A stretch of DNA of 16,417 bases from Pleurotus ostreatus/Saccharomyces cerevisiae fusant (taxonomy: Eukaryota > Opisthokonta): NCBI GenBank assembly GCA_024196135.1, contig JAMQCK010000759.1, forward strand, positions 1 through 16,417, in the 5' to 3' direction. How positions within the stretch are numbered: position 1 is the first letter of the stretch; each line of letters opens with the position of its first letter. Below, piece by piece: positions 8,038-16,388 of the stretch. Made by a program: the position numbers and the translations under genes. The notes beneath the pieces were generated by a model that saw only the letters and a list, made by a program, of their open reading frames with translations, had not been told where the DNA came from and searched no databases.

Positions 8038-8993
8038 TTACTTCCTCCGCCAGACCATCATCCTCTCGCGGCCCACATGCTCGCCCTCGCTCGCCAGCGG
8101 CACATCGTTGATCTCCTTCTCCCACTCCGCCGCTTGCAGCACCTGGTCGTAATGCTCCGCGCGAAGGAACCACGGCGGACCCCACCCCTTGTCCGCGTCG
8201 GCGAGCGGGTAGGCGAGCGTCACGAGCAGCCCGCCGCGCTTGACCAAGGCAGCCATCTGACGACCCCAGTCAGGTCGTCGATTGGGTGGGATGGCTACGA
8301 AGAAGCTGTGCGAGGCAACGACTGTTAAGCCATAACGCTCTCTTGATTAAGGCATACCACTCACGTATAGTCGTAGACCAAGTCATACTGCCCCTTCAAG
8401 GTGAAGAAATCCGCTGCCTGGAAGCTCACCAAGCCACGCGCTTCCTGGGGCATGGGCGTGACTTGAAGCCTCCTACACTCCGTTGATTCAGCAATACTCG
8501 CGTATAAAAAGGTTGTTACTCACTCAGCTGCGACTGCTACTGCCTTCTCGGAGATGTCTACGCCTACCGTGCTTACTCCCAACGCAGCAGCAAAATAAGC
8601 TACGTCGTTGCCCTACTTTCTGTCAGCCAAATGATTTGCGGCGCACAAGCAACTTGAGCTCACCGAACCACATCCTGGCACTAGCGCCGACTTGTCTTTG
8701 CCACGTGGGAGCTCGACTGCGTTCGATTCTATTAGCTCGCGCAGTGCCGGTTGTGGCTTGTCCTTGTCCCAAGGCGTTATATTCTTCTTCCTGCAAGGGC
8801 CGAATATGCGAGTTAGCTCCGGCGCATCTTCCGAGAACGTTGGATGCCTCGCTAAAGACTCTCTGAATACTCCGATACGCCAAGAAACGACGAGCTTCCA
8901 GCGCTCAGCCTTCGAAGCCCTTGTCCGCACGCACCATGCAATATCCCAGGAATAGGGATCATCGTTAATTATTGTTCTTGGCGTTTCCTCCAT
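8038..8993 (-). CDS. TPMT-type SAM methyltransferase, copy 2
   Basis: Five exons on the minus strand: 8993-8935, 8790-8664, 8612-8524, 8472-8365 and 8305-8038, encoding 216 residues. Exons 2-5 have exactly the lengths of copy 1 (127, 89, 108, 268 nt) and the introns sit at the same places. Motifs: SWDIAW (15-20), NITPWDKDKPQPALRE, SAM motif I VPGCGSGNDVAYFA with Ser62, acidic Asp81 in VGVDIS, YDLVYDYTFFVAIPP, KGWGPPWFLRAEHY. The last 13 residues (HVGRERMMVWRRK) are identical to copy 1. Introns 2-4 are 51, 51 and 59 nt. Intron 1 is 144 nt, a multiple of three, and stop-free in frame, so its retention would insert 48 residues after the SWDIAW motif. Codons appear less GC-rich than in copy 1. 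The divergence of the region between exon 3 and the FFVAIPP motif suggests altered substrate preference, which is inference. Confidence 0.9.
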
Positions 8994-9388
8994 CCTGGCC
9001 TCGGTGACTGATGCGCAAAATAGTCTTCAGGCGAGTCCTTCGCGCGATTCAGTAATGCACGGATAAAACCGGGAAAGGGTGAGGGCAAGAGGGAAAAAGG
9101 TTCCGTCTGATGCGAATTCGGAATAGGAAGGCATTGTCTTTCCAAAAGGAGATGCGTAGATCGAACATATCACGTGTCAAGCACAAGATCTGGGCGAATA
9201 ATTTACAGTGCTCCCTGACACCTTCTGTGAGCAATAGGGCTCACATATACAAAGTTGTGATTATCAGGTATCTACAATCGTTGCAAATTTCTAATGTCTA
9301 TAAAGCACTTGAAGTCACTTTATCCTTCAGTAAACCATGGAAGACCTCAACGACTCCATGGACGTCGTGCAAGGGCGCGCGAGTCGAT
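8994..9388. other. Intergenic, promoter of methyltransferase copy 2
   Basis: This 395-bp spacer lies between the start of methyltransferase copy 2 and the stop of the next minus-strand gene. It contains a CACGTG box at 9171-9176, about 180 bp upstream of the copy 2 start. I see no RNA gene or convincing coding frame. Confidence 0.4.
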
Positions 9389-10015
9389 TCATAGTGTGCC
9401 CGGAATTTGATGAATGGCGACGATATTGGCTACCGGCTGGGTCGTTTTGCGTGAAAGGCTTGGGCCAAGGCCCAGCTCGCTGGGCTGCGACAAAGGCGCC
9501 GGTGGAATCTGCTCGACTGCAGGCTCTTCCATGGGTACCTGTTCCTCTGCATCTCCGCCAATTTTCTGCTCAGGCGGGAAGAAGTCAATCGCCGATTTTG
9601 CTGGCTTCTTCTCCGTTGCCGCCAAATGCTGCGCGTAAGCACGTTTCAAAACAGTGTCCAACAGCTCGTCGCCGAGCGGGTGAGTCTTGAACGCATCCCA
9701 GATTTCCAGTGACCTGTGTGGGTCCGCGTCTCGCAAGTCCAACAGGGTGGACAGGTCGACGCTACCCTCGCTGTTTCCGCAGGCGTCCATGGGCGAGGTG
9801 TGTGCTCCCGGACCAGATGGTGGGTTCATGGTCGGGCTCGGAGCGCTTCTAGTAGGGCAGTCGATCATCCGAAAGACGGTCTCCAGATCCCAGTTGTCCC
9901 ATTGAATGTTGACCGGAGGCAGAGGCTCCAAGTAAGCGGATAGATAGTCGGCCGTTGAACGTTCATCAGGATTTCCGAAGTTCGTAATTTGCGAGTGGGG
10001 GACGCTTGTGGCCAT
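9389..10015 (-). CDS. Hypothetical protein, 208 residues
   Basis: Single exon from an ATG in a GCCATGG context at 10015 to the stop at 9389. I do not recognise the family. The N-terminal third has a Tyr/Leu/Asp-rich segment (ADYLSAYLEPLPPVNIQWDN, then LETVFRMID). The middle is Pro/Ser-rich (residues about 53-80). A probable helical segment follows (HRSLEIWDAFKTHPLGDELL, then DTVLKRAYAQHLAA). The last 60 residues are Pro/Glu/Gln-rich and acidic. No signal peptide or membrane segment is visible, so it is probably intracellular. The frame is long for this region and protein-like throughout. It sits in a run of minus-strand genes with 444 bp to the next one upstream. Confidence 0.65.
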   Translation of the reverse strand: MATSVPHSQITNFGNPDERSTADYLSAYLEPLPPVNIQWDNWDLETVFRMIDCPTRSAPSPTMNPPSGPGAHTSPMDACGNSEGSVDLSTLLDLRDADPHRSLEIWDAFKTHPLGDELLDTVLKRAYAQHLAATEKKPAKSAIDFFPPEQKIGGDAEEQVPMEEPAVEQIPPAPLSQPSELGLGPSLSRKTTQPVANIVAIHQIPGTL

Positions 10016-10459
10016 GGCTAGCGTGCAGTGGGGAAGACGGCGTTGGGGATGCCTTCATTGAATTCTCGCCGCGCTCTTATGTATGAGTACCCTTTCGACA
10101 TACGCCGCAGTTTGTGATAGCGCTTTTGCGTTCAGGGTCAAAGGTCGTCAAGAACGACTGGAAATTAGGAACGGTCATAGCACATGCATGTACAAAGAGC
10201 GCCCGGTGACACAAAAATATCGAACGCTGATGAGCGTCAACTGCCATTGGTTGTGCTATGCGAGGCGGAGCAACGATACAACAAATTAATGAGAATACGG
10301 GCATCATCGAAAGAAGGTGGATGACTCTTGTGCTCTAGAGATCTCCGCCATGTGAAAAACAAAGGCATACCATCACAGAAGCAAAAATCTGATGCGCATG
10401 AAAGAAGCGAATGAAGACTATGCGGTACAAACTATGCGGCATGCAGGCTAGCCTACGCG
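10016..10459. other. Intergenic region
   Basis: This 444-bp stretch joins the 5' side of the 208-residue gene to the 3' side of the next minus-strand gene. It is less GC-rich than the flanking coding regions. A weak TATA-like ATACATAAG on the minus strand at about 10076-10084 lies 60-70 bp upstream of the 10015 start. I see nothing else. Confidence 0.4.
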
Positions 10460-11305
10460 TCATGGGTCGAAACATGAATGAACCATCTTCCTCCTCTTCG
10501 ACTTCGGCAGCACCACTGATACATCCCGCAAGCGTCGGCTAATCCTCACTTCGGAATCAAAGTTCATAGGAGGACAAGGCGTCAGTTTGTCGAGCGTCTC
10601 CGCGAGGACTGCAGCAGCAAGTATCTCCCGCTCTTCAGCGATATCGGCTGCCCAGTCTGGGTACTTTGGAGGCGATCGCGGCCCTGCACAACGGAGCGTG
10701 AAATCGGTGATCTCGGGCCCGCGGTCGGCACTCGAAACGGCCACCCACTGACGAGGATTGTAGTTCTCCTTTTCGTCGTCGGTCCTGCGCTTGACGCGTA
10801 TGATCTTTGGAGTCGACGCAGAATCATCGGCGGGGGTGTACTTCTGGGAGAGCGACAAGAAAGGCGCATAGATATTGGCTTCGGCCTTGCCAGATCGCGC
10901 GCAGTCGGATACGTCAGGGTTCACGTCGTCGTCAGTATCGCTCTCGTCGGAGTTCGAGGTGGCACCACCGGACTCCATTTGCTCGTCGTTCGCTGGTCCA
11001 AAGCTTGGGGAAGAGGTGGGCTGCGCGGGAAAGTCGAGTACGTCTGCCTCGGCGTCAAAGCGGCGAGTCATCTCGGCAATGAAAAGCTCTAGATCGTCGG
11101 AGTCCGTATCCTCATCATCAACCGTAGGTGCAATATGAACACGCCGCATGAATGCCACGGGCTTTGAGCTGCCACCGGCATGGTCAATCAGCATGGTATC
11201 GTCAAGAACAGAGGTGTCGCGTGGACGGCCTGGCGTGGGCGTTGTGGCGGGGTTGGGCGACCCAGCAGGGGTAAGGATATAGGCGGACCCGTCGAGTAGA
11301 AGCAT
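10460..11305 (-). CDS. Acidic hypothetical protein with C-terminal basic cluster
   Basis: Intronless from ATG at 11305 to TGA at 10462-10460, 281 residues. The frame continues upstream to 11506, with another Met at 11470. I prefer 11305 because it has an AAG start context, and because the extra stretch is compositionally different (Ser/Phe/Leu-rich) and looks like leader sequence. Features: Thr/Pro linker (TPAGSPNPATTPTPGRP); strongly acidic region with DDEDTDSDDLELFIAEMTRR; a second acidic Ser/Asp run (NSDESDTDDDVNPDVSD); KRRTDDEKENYNPRQWVAV; a probable C-terminal helix (AADIAEEREILAAAVLAETL); and the basic cluster PKSKRRK at 267-273, a candidate nuclear localisation signal. I do not recognise a domain. 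A nuclear role is plausible but inferred only from composition. Confidence 0.65.
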   Translation of the reverse strand: MLLLDGSAYILTPAGSPNPATTPTPGRPRDTSVLDDTMLIDHAGGSSKPVAFMRRVHIAPTVDDEDTDSDDLELFIAEMTRRFDAEADVLDFPAQPTSSPSFGPANDEQMESGGATSNSDESDTDDDVNPDVSDCARSGKAEANIYAPFLSLSQKYTPADDSASTPKIIRVKRRTDDEKENYNPRQWVAVSSADRGPEITDFTLRCAGPRSPPKYPDWAADIAEEREILAAAVLAETLDKLTPCPPMNFDSEVRISRRLRDVSVVLPKSKRRKMVHSCFDP

Positions 11306-12201
11306 CTTGCGAGATTCACCGCTATAATGACGGGGCAGGTAGGACAGAGAGAAGAGGATCATCAACACATTAGGAGATGAACTCCACTCAAAGCTTGACA
11401 TGCCACTCGAGTGGCATAAAAAGAGCTGGGCCGATGCAGAAGCAAACCCAAAGCCGTTCGCTGTAGCCATGATAATAATAGGCGGTTCTGTGGGAGAACA
11501 TCGCACGGTGAAGGTCCGTAGAGTCCATTATGGAGCCACCCAACGCTGCAGTGACCTTGGCCAAAGTCTTTGAAGGCTTTGCGTGGCTGCAAAGTCCATG
11601 GGATTTTTCGAGTCGAGGCAGGGACCCGCATCAAAGGCAGGTAAGATGAAGTGTGGTGCACTGGGAACAGGAAAACCAAAGATCGAAGCAGCAGTGCAAC
11701 GCTTTCCTTGTCATGGTGGACAAAGGCAAGAGCTTCGTGGCAAATCCCGAGCTACATCATGCTGAGTGACACCCCATACGCTAACCGGTTCAATGTGGAC
11801 CCACAACGTTCGCTGTAGCCCTTCATTACGTCTTCCAGTAATCATCGATTCCTTTTGATGTTGTCTGGTCCCCTTCCTGCCTTTCTAAGGCCACAATCCA
11901 CACCGGAAACGATCTCAAATCATTCTATAGGGACCCAAACCAACGAGATAGTAAGTACTTAGACGAGACTACAATACCCATGACAGTCGAGCCTCATTAC
12001 GAGGGCACAACTAGGAGAAAACCGATGACCTATGGCTACAGCGAGCGGATATGTGAGTGATAGAGAAAACAATGATAGATGTCCGTCATTCAATGCAGGT
12101 AGTAGTTGTCTCCACGGCAGAGGGACGTGTGTCCATAGCACACGATGCGCGTGTCTGGCACACGAAAGGAGCGAAACCGGCTAGCGGGTCGCGATGATAA
12201 G
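11306..12201. other. Intergenic region
   Basis: About 0.9 kb between the 5' end of the acidic protein gene and the 3' end of the mucin-like gene. It should contain the promoter and leader of the former and the 3' UTR of the latter. If the former starts at 11470 or 11506, its first part is coding. I see no RNA gene, no convincing further coding frame and no repeats. Confidence 0.4.
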
Positions 12202-14476
12202 TTATGCGGCGGTCTCCTGGCTTGGAGGAGCGTAGCTGTAGGGGTTGCGGGTGGCGCTGGACGTCTCGGACGCAGAGCTTGAGGTCTCCGAAGCAGAGAA
12301 GCTGGAAGTCTCCGAAGCAGAGCTCGAGGTCTCAGCAGCGCTGCTCGAAGACTCCTCTGCGGTGCTGGATGCAGTCTCCTCCGCGCTGCTAGACGCAGTC
12401 TCCTCTGCGCTCGACGCCGACTCCGCCGCACTGCTCGAAGCGGTCTCCACCGCGCCCTCCGTCGTCGACGTCGTTGTCACCGAGGAGGACGTCACCGTGT
12501 CCGTCGTGAGCCCCGTTACGAACACCTCGCCGGCAGAGTCGGTGGACGTGCCGAGAATGCTGACTGAGGAGGCGTCGGTGGGGGTAGCGGATGACGAGTC
12601 GGTGAAAGTCGCGGAGGGAGATGCAGACTCGGTTGCGGAGGAAGCAGACTCCGTCGCGGACGACGCTTCACTCGACGTCGACTCTGCAGCAGCAGGCTGG
12701 GAGAAGGAGACATTGGGGCCATCGGAAGTAGCGGTGGGCTCCGCGGAAGAGGCGGACTCCGTGCTGCTCGCAGACGCGGATGCCTCAGCGCTGCTTGAGG
12801 GCGCCGCCGAGGCAGACTCTGAGGCAGATGCGCTGCTCGAGCTCACAGACGACGCTTGCGCAAACGAGGCCAGGGTGGAAGATGCGCCAGAGCCAGAAGC
12901 CGACGCGGCTGCGGACTCGCTGGGTGCCGCAGACGCAGACTCGCTAGGGATGGCGGACGCGGACTCGCTAGGCGCCGCCGAGGCCGAAGCCGATGCACTG
13001 AAGGAAGCAGACATGGATGCGCTTGAAGCAGCAGACGCCGACACCGAAGCCGAGCCGCTGGACGCGGTGTACGCAGTAGGAAGGGCGAAGGACACGAGGT
13101 TCGAGGACGAGGTGGCCGATGCGGAGGCAGACGCGCTCGACTCGGCGAAGGCGGATGCGCTGGGCTCAGCAGACGCAGAGGCGCTCGGTTCGGCGGATGC
13201 AGACTCGCTAAAGTCTATGGACGACGAGGGTACAGCCGCGATGCCGTTCGCGAAGGTGGTGCTGATGAGGTCGCTGCTCGCAGCCGCACTCTCGGTAGAG
13301 GACGGTGCACTAGTGACCGACGCAGAAGGCGCACCGGTGACCGAGGCAGCACTCTCGACTGTCGCAGACGCCGCACCACTGGTGATGGACGCCAGCACAG
13401 ACGAGAGGTCACCCGACACGGTTGCCGTCTCCGCGTACGAAGACGCGGGCGCGGACTCCGCGCTGCTGAATGCGGAGGCGTACATCGAGGAGATGTAGCT
13501 GTCCTCGTCGCTCGCTGAAGAGGGCGCGCCACTCTCGGCATCCGAAGTCGTCGACGCCGCGTCTGTCGCCGAGGACGGTGCGCCAGACGGCTCGACACCC
13601 ACAGTCGACGACGACGTGATTGTGGCAGACGGCGCGGCGGGATCATCGTCGGTCGCGGTGACGATGACAGTGACATAGTAGGTCCTGTCGTCGGTGGTGC
13701 TGGATGGGGCAGTCGTTGCGGATGGATCGCAGGGTGCGGAGGTGACGGTGGGAGCGGTGGTGGTGGGTGCAGCGGAGTCGCTCGGTGCGGCAGAAGAGCT
13801 GGCCAGCGCGGTTGAGGAGGTGACGGGTGCCGCTGAGGAGGTAGCGGGTGCCGCCGAGGAGGAAGCAGGGACGGTAGAGGAGGGAGCGGCGGAGGAAGCA
13901 GGGCTCTCGCCAGACTCCATGGTGCACGGCTCTTCCTCAGTGGCGTCAGAGGTCGATGCGGACGAAGCAGCGGGTGCGGAAGCGAGGGCTGAGGTCGGTA
14001 GCGCGGATGTGGGTGCCGCGGTGTCCGTCTCGTACATCGCGTTGTCTGTGCCGTTAACGCCACCCTGTACGCCCAGCTTCGTCATGAGGCCACCCAAAGT
14101 GTTCTGCGTCGTGCATTGGAGGTCGGTGCCCGTGCTGTCCGTGCGCGGGATGGCATAGCAGGTCGTACCCTGCGGGCACTGCAGGCTCAAGTCCCACTTG
14201 CCCGCCTTGCATTGCGCGAGAATGCCCGCGACGCAGGCGATCTCGTCACCTACAAACTTGTCAGTGGCGGTTGTGGCTAATATAGCGGGTCGACGCACCT
14301 TTACACGTGCTGGCCTCCTTCAATGCCGCAAACTTCGCGTTCAGCGCCTGCGCCTGACGCGCATTGTCCGCGGTGTTGACGTTGGCCTCTGATCGGGCCA
14401 CCAGCGTACTGTCGATCGGGGCGGCGAACGCGCCGAGCGCGAGGGTGAGTGTGGTGAGTAGTCGCGAACAAATCAT
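12202..14476 (-). CDS. Secreted Ser/Ala-rich mucin-like protein with six-Cys (CBM19-like) module
   Basis: Two exons, 14476-14299 and 14249-12202, with a 49-nt GT-AG intron; 741 residues. A signal peptide (LLTTLTLALGAFA) covers residues 1 to about 18. A Cys-rich module follows with Cys at 58, 65, 73, 84, 90 and 105 (GDEIACVAGILAQCKAGKW, QCPQGTTCYAIP). This pattern resembles the CBM19-type chitin-binding-like modules of basidiomycete surface proteins and of the yeast chitinase tail; I assign it by pattern only. From about residue 140 the protein is almost entirely Ser, Ala, Thr, Pro and Glu, with SESASAAP and SSSASET units, expected to be heavily O-mannosylated. The end (NPYSYAPPSQETAA) has no hydrophobic tail, so a GPI anchor is unlikely. 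The most likely place is the cell wall or extracellular matrix. Tract length may vary between strains. Confidence 0.85.
12911..12982. repeat. Three 24-bp units in the mucin-like gene
   Basis: Units at 12911-12934, 12935-12958 and 12959-12982 begin GC(G/A)GACTCGCT. On the minus strand they encode three eight-residue units (SASAAPSE, SASAIPSE, SASAAPSE, depending on phase). They are the most regular part of a longer degenerate Ser/Ala repeat tract and a likely site of length change by recombination or slippage. Confidence 0.7.
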
Positions 14477-14655
14477 GCTGCTAGATAGAGTGGGTAGATT
14501 GTGTAGAGAGTTTGTGAGGTGTCGTCTGGGAGAAATCCAAGGAACGGAGGGAGCGAGCGGGGGTCGTGGCGGGTCGTCGAGTTCGTTGCGAGAAGGTCGA
14601 GAGCGCCAGGCTCAGAGGCGAAGGGAAGCAAGGAATGGAGAACACACGCTTCCAT

Positions 14656-14663
14656 CTCTTATA
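14656..14663 (-). promoter_or_regulatory. TATA-like box of the mucin-like gene
   Basis: The minus strand reads TATAAGAG here, 180 bp upstream of the start at 14476. This would place transcription start near 14625-14635 and give a leader of about 150 nt. It is the best TATA match in this promoter. Confidence 0.45.
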
Positions 14664-14703
14664 GTGGCCCGGTAGTCAAAGCCGGCCATGTGCTCATCAT
14701 TGT

Positions 14704-14783
14704 TCCCCGAAAGAGGACAATGGGACACTCCGAAAAGGATCGGACCATGCAACGTGCATATCTTGTTGTTCCCCTTTCGGGGA
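14704..14783. repeat. 10-bp inverted repeat upstream of the mucin-like gene
   Basis: TCCCCGAAAG at 14704-14713 is matched by its exact reverse complement CTTTCGGGGA at 14774-14783. CCCCT at 14771-14775 matches the fungal stress-response element core. The pair lies 230-310 bp upstream of the mucin-like gene start, just outside its TATA-like box, so two copies of one factor site in opposite orientation is a reasonable reading. Confidence 0.35.
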
Positions 14784-15117
14784 TAACTCGGATCTCGGCC
14801 CGATTACCCGGCGAGAGCAAAAGATATCTGCTCGTGAACATAAACCAAGCTCTTTGCCTGAGCACACCTCTGAGTCTGTGTTTTTTAACTTCAGAGTACT
14901 TGCAAAGTGCAACCTGCTCAACCTCTACTGCCTCGATGACTCCCTTGGGGCCCACAACAGGCCGCCGAGCGCTCCTGGACAATTACTCGTGGATTTGCAG
15001 CTGCGGACATGGGTCGGTCCTCTCATCGCGATTGAACGGACACACACCTCCGCTTTCACTGTATATCATAGTCCATAACTCGAGCTCATAAATCGCAATG
15101 ATGAAGTTGAACTAGTA

Positions 15118-15297
15118 CACGTGCATTGCACATGACAATACCATCGCCAGGCGTTGCCGGCGGTAGGGTTGTGGAAGTTTGGTCGATTAACCTACCGAAA
15201 AGCAAACTTACGGGTAAATAATTATCACGTGACACGTAAGTTACTGACCGGCCCCCAGGGGGGTCCAGCCGGTATGTATTTTACTGTCAGGCACGTG
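15118..15297. promoter_or_regulatory. Cluster of three CACGTG boxes
   Basis: CACGTG occurs at 15118-15123, 15226-15231 (inside the eight-base palindrome TCACGTGA) and 15292-15297. In fungi this sequence is bound by bHLH factors such as the Cbf1, Pho4 or sterol-regulatory types. The cluster lies upstream of the possible spliced unit at 15360-16214 and about 640-820 bp upstream of the mucin-like gene. Next to the first box is the short inverted repeat GTGCATTGCAC at 15121-15131. Confidence 0.4.
15205..15242. repeat. Inverted repeat enclosing an E-box
   Basis: AACTTACG at 15205-15212 and its exact reverse complement CGTAAGTT at 15235-15242 flank a 22-nt centre that contains TCACGTGA (15225-15232). 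It could be a regulatory palindrome or chance; no coding frame is supported across it. Confidence 0.4.
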
Positions 15298-15359
15298 TGG
15301 GCTGGTGGGCCGCCTGGCGTAGCGACAAGACTGCTTCAAGACTACGAGTTCAGTATTAA

Positions 15360-16214
15360 GTGCTGAGCACATTCACGATTTCTACACCGGGCAATGGTGA
15401 TTTCTGCAGTGCTCCAAAACTTTTACCTGAACTTCCGCCGTCGGCATCTTCCGCCAGCGAGACGCGCCGCCAATCCCTAATTACACACCGATCACTTCTA
15501 CCACCACTACCACCACCACCTCCTCCTCCTCCTACTCCAACGCTGCCTTTACACGGCGCGTGCACTGCTTTCACGTACTCTCCAGACTCTTTGCGCTGCC
15601 ACTCTCAGTGGCTCGCGTATACGCGCTTCGCACGCCCTACAGTGCGCCCGCTGCTCGAAGACCGGCGCAACTCGGATGGAGACAATACAGTAGGGACAAG
15701 GTGCGCAAATCCCTTTGTCTCGCGTCTGCCGTTCGACTGACATACTTCTCGCAGCTCGCTCGCTGCCGTTGTAGATCTGTCCGCGCACCGCAAGTCCGCG
15801 TTGTAATGGTCCGTCGCGCGCGTTCTCTTCCTATACTACACCTCCCAGGGATTTCGGAACGGATCGGGACGAGCCTCCCTCCTCGGGCAGGCCGAGGGCC
15901 TCACCCATTCTTCAGGCCCACGACAGACTCAACGAATCAACGAACCCCTCATCGCAGTCCAGTTGCCTCAGGTCGATGCCCTCGCAAAACCGAGCGGCAT
16001 GGGTCGGGACGACTAATCTCCTTCTATGCCCGTGCCGTAGGGCATCACGATAGGTCTTTGCCAGCCGATCCAGTCTAGCCACAACACCATTCGCGGCGAC
16101 GTCTCGACGTGCTCTCTTTGCGCGGCGCGTCAGAAGTGGTGGTGCGCACCACCGCTACCGGATCCGGCATATGTGGTCGTGTTTGGCCCCGCCAAAGAAG
16201 TCGTTCCCAAGTAA
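15360..16214 (+). other. Possible spliced gene or relic, not fully modelled
   Basis: A textbook intron lies at 15701-15754: GTGCGC donor, CTGAC branch box at 15737-15741, CTTCTCGCAG acceptor, 54 nt. One frame (codons at multiples of three) looks coding on both sides of it and further right: SSLAAVVDLSAHRKSAL, then LFLYYTSQGFRNGSGRASLL, then RINEPLIAVQLPQVDALAKP, and finally PPLPDPAYVVVFGPAKEVVP ending at TAA 16212-16214. Stops at 15804-15806, 16014-16016 and 16038-16040 interrupt it. Possible introns 15771-15848 and 15972-16040 would remove them and keep frame, but their donors (GTAGAT, GTCGAT) are weak. No in-frame ATG is visible at the 5' side. It may be a real gene with an unseen first exon, or a decaying one. 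I do not recognise a family. Confidence 0.3.
15499..15538. repeat. CCA/CCT trinucleotide tract
   Basis: Interrupted CCA triplets followed by TCC triplets make a pyrimidine-rich simple repeat. In the frame of the possible spliced unit it encodes a run of prolines; in another frame it encodes Thr and Ser. Confidence 0.6.
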
Positions 16215-16388
16215 ATCTGCTACTCCTCCGTCACTTTTCTTCGTAGCGTCTTGTAAAATAACCATTGGAAAGCGACTGATCATACCCACATTTTGATGGG
16301 ACGGATTTGTACCTATGCCTGCCCAAATCGCGCTATTCGGTAATGACTGATCAGAAAAAGACAAAAATAAAAGCCTGCATCGAATCAT
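16155..16388 (-). other. Short minus-strand open frame, 77 residues
   Basis: This frame runs from ATG at 16388 to a stop at 16155. The C-terminal half reads protein-like (PMVILQDATKKSDGGVADLL, then GNDFFGGAKHDH). It overlaps, in antisense, the last segment of the possible plus-strand unit (to 16214), so at most one of the two is likely real in that overlap. It may be the 3' part of a gene whose body lies beyond the right edge. No family recognised. Confidence 0.2.

Noticed and set aside
11306..11506. Longer N terminus (Met at 11506 or 11470) for the acidic protein
   Set aside because: The stretch differs in composition and would use up the promoter-proximal leader; the Met at 11305 has a good start context. 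It cannot be fully excluded without transcript data.
12245..13498. 417-codon open frame on the plus strand, Asp/Ala/Glu-rich
   Set aside because: It is the antisense of the Ser/Ala repeat tract of the mucin-like gene. The coding strand rarely uses TCA, TTA or CTA, so the other strand lacks stops. The minus strand has signal peptide, Cys module and spliced intron, so that strand is the gene.
13215..14063. 282-codon Pro/Arg-rich frame on the minus strand
   Set aside because: It is a frame-shifted reading of the same repetitive Ser/Ala tract, with no start region of its own.
14519..15091. 190-codon plus frame over the promoter of the mucin-like gene
   Set aside because: It is mixed-composition sequence with no domain, covering the TATA-like box and leader of a well-supported gene on the other strand.
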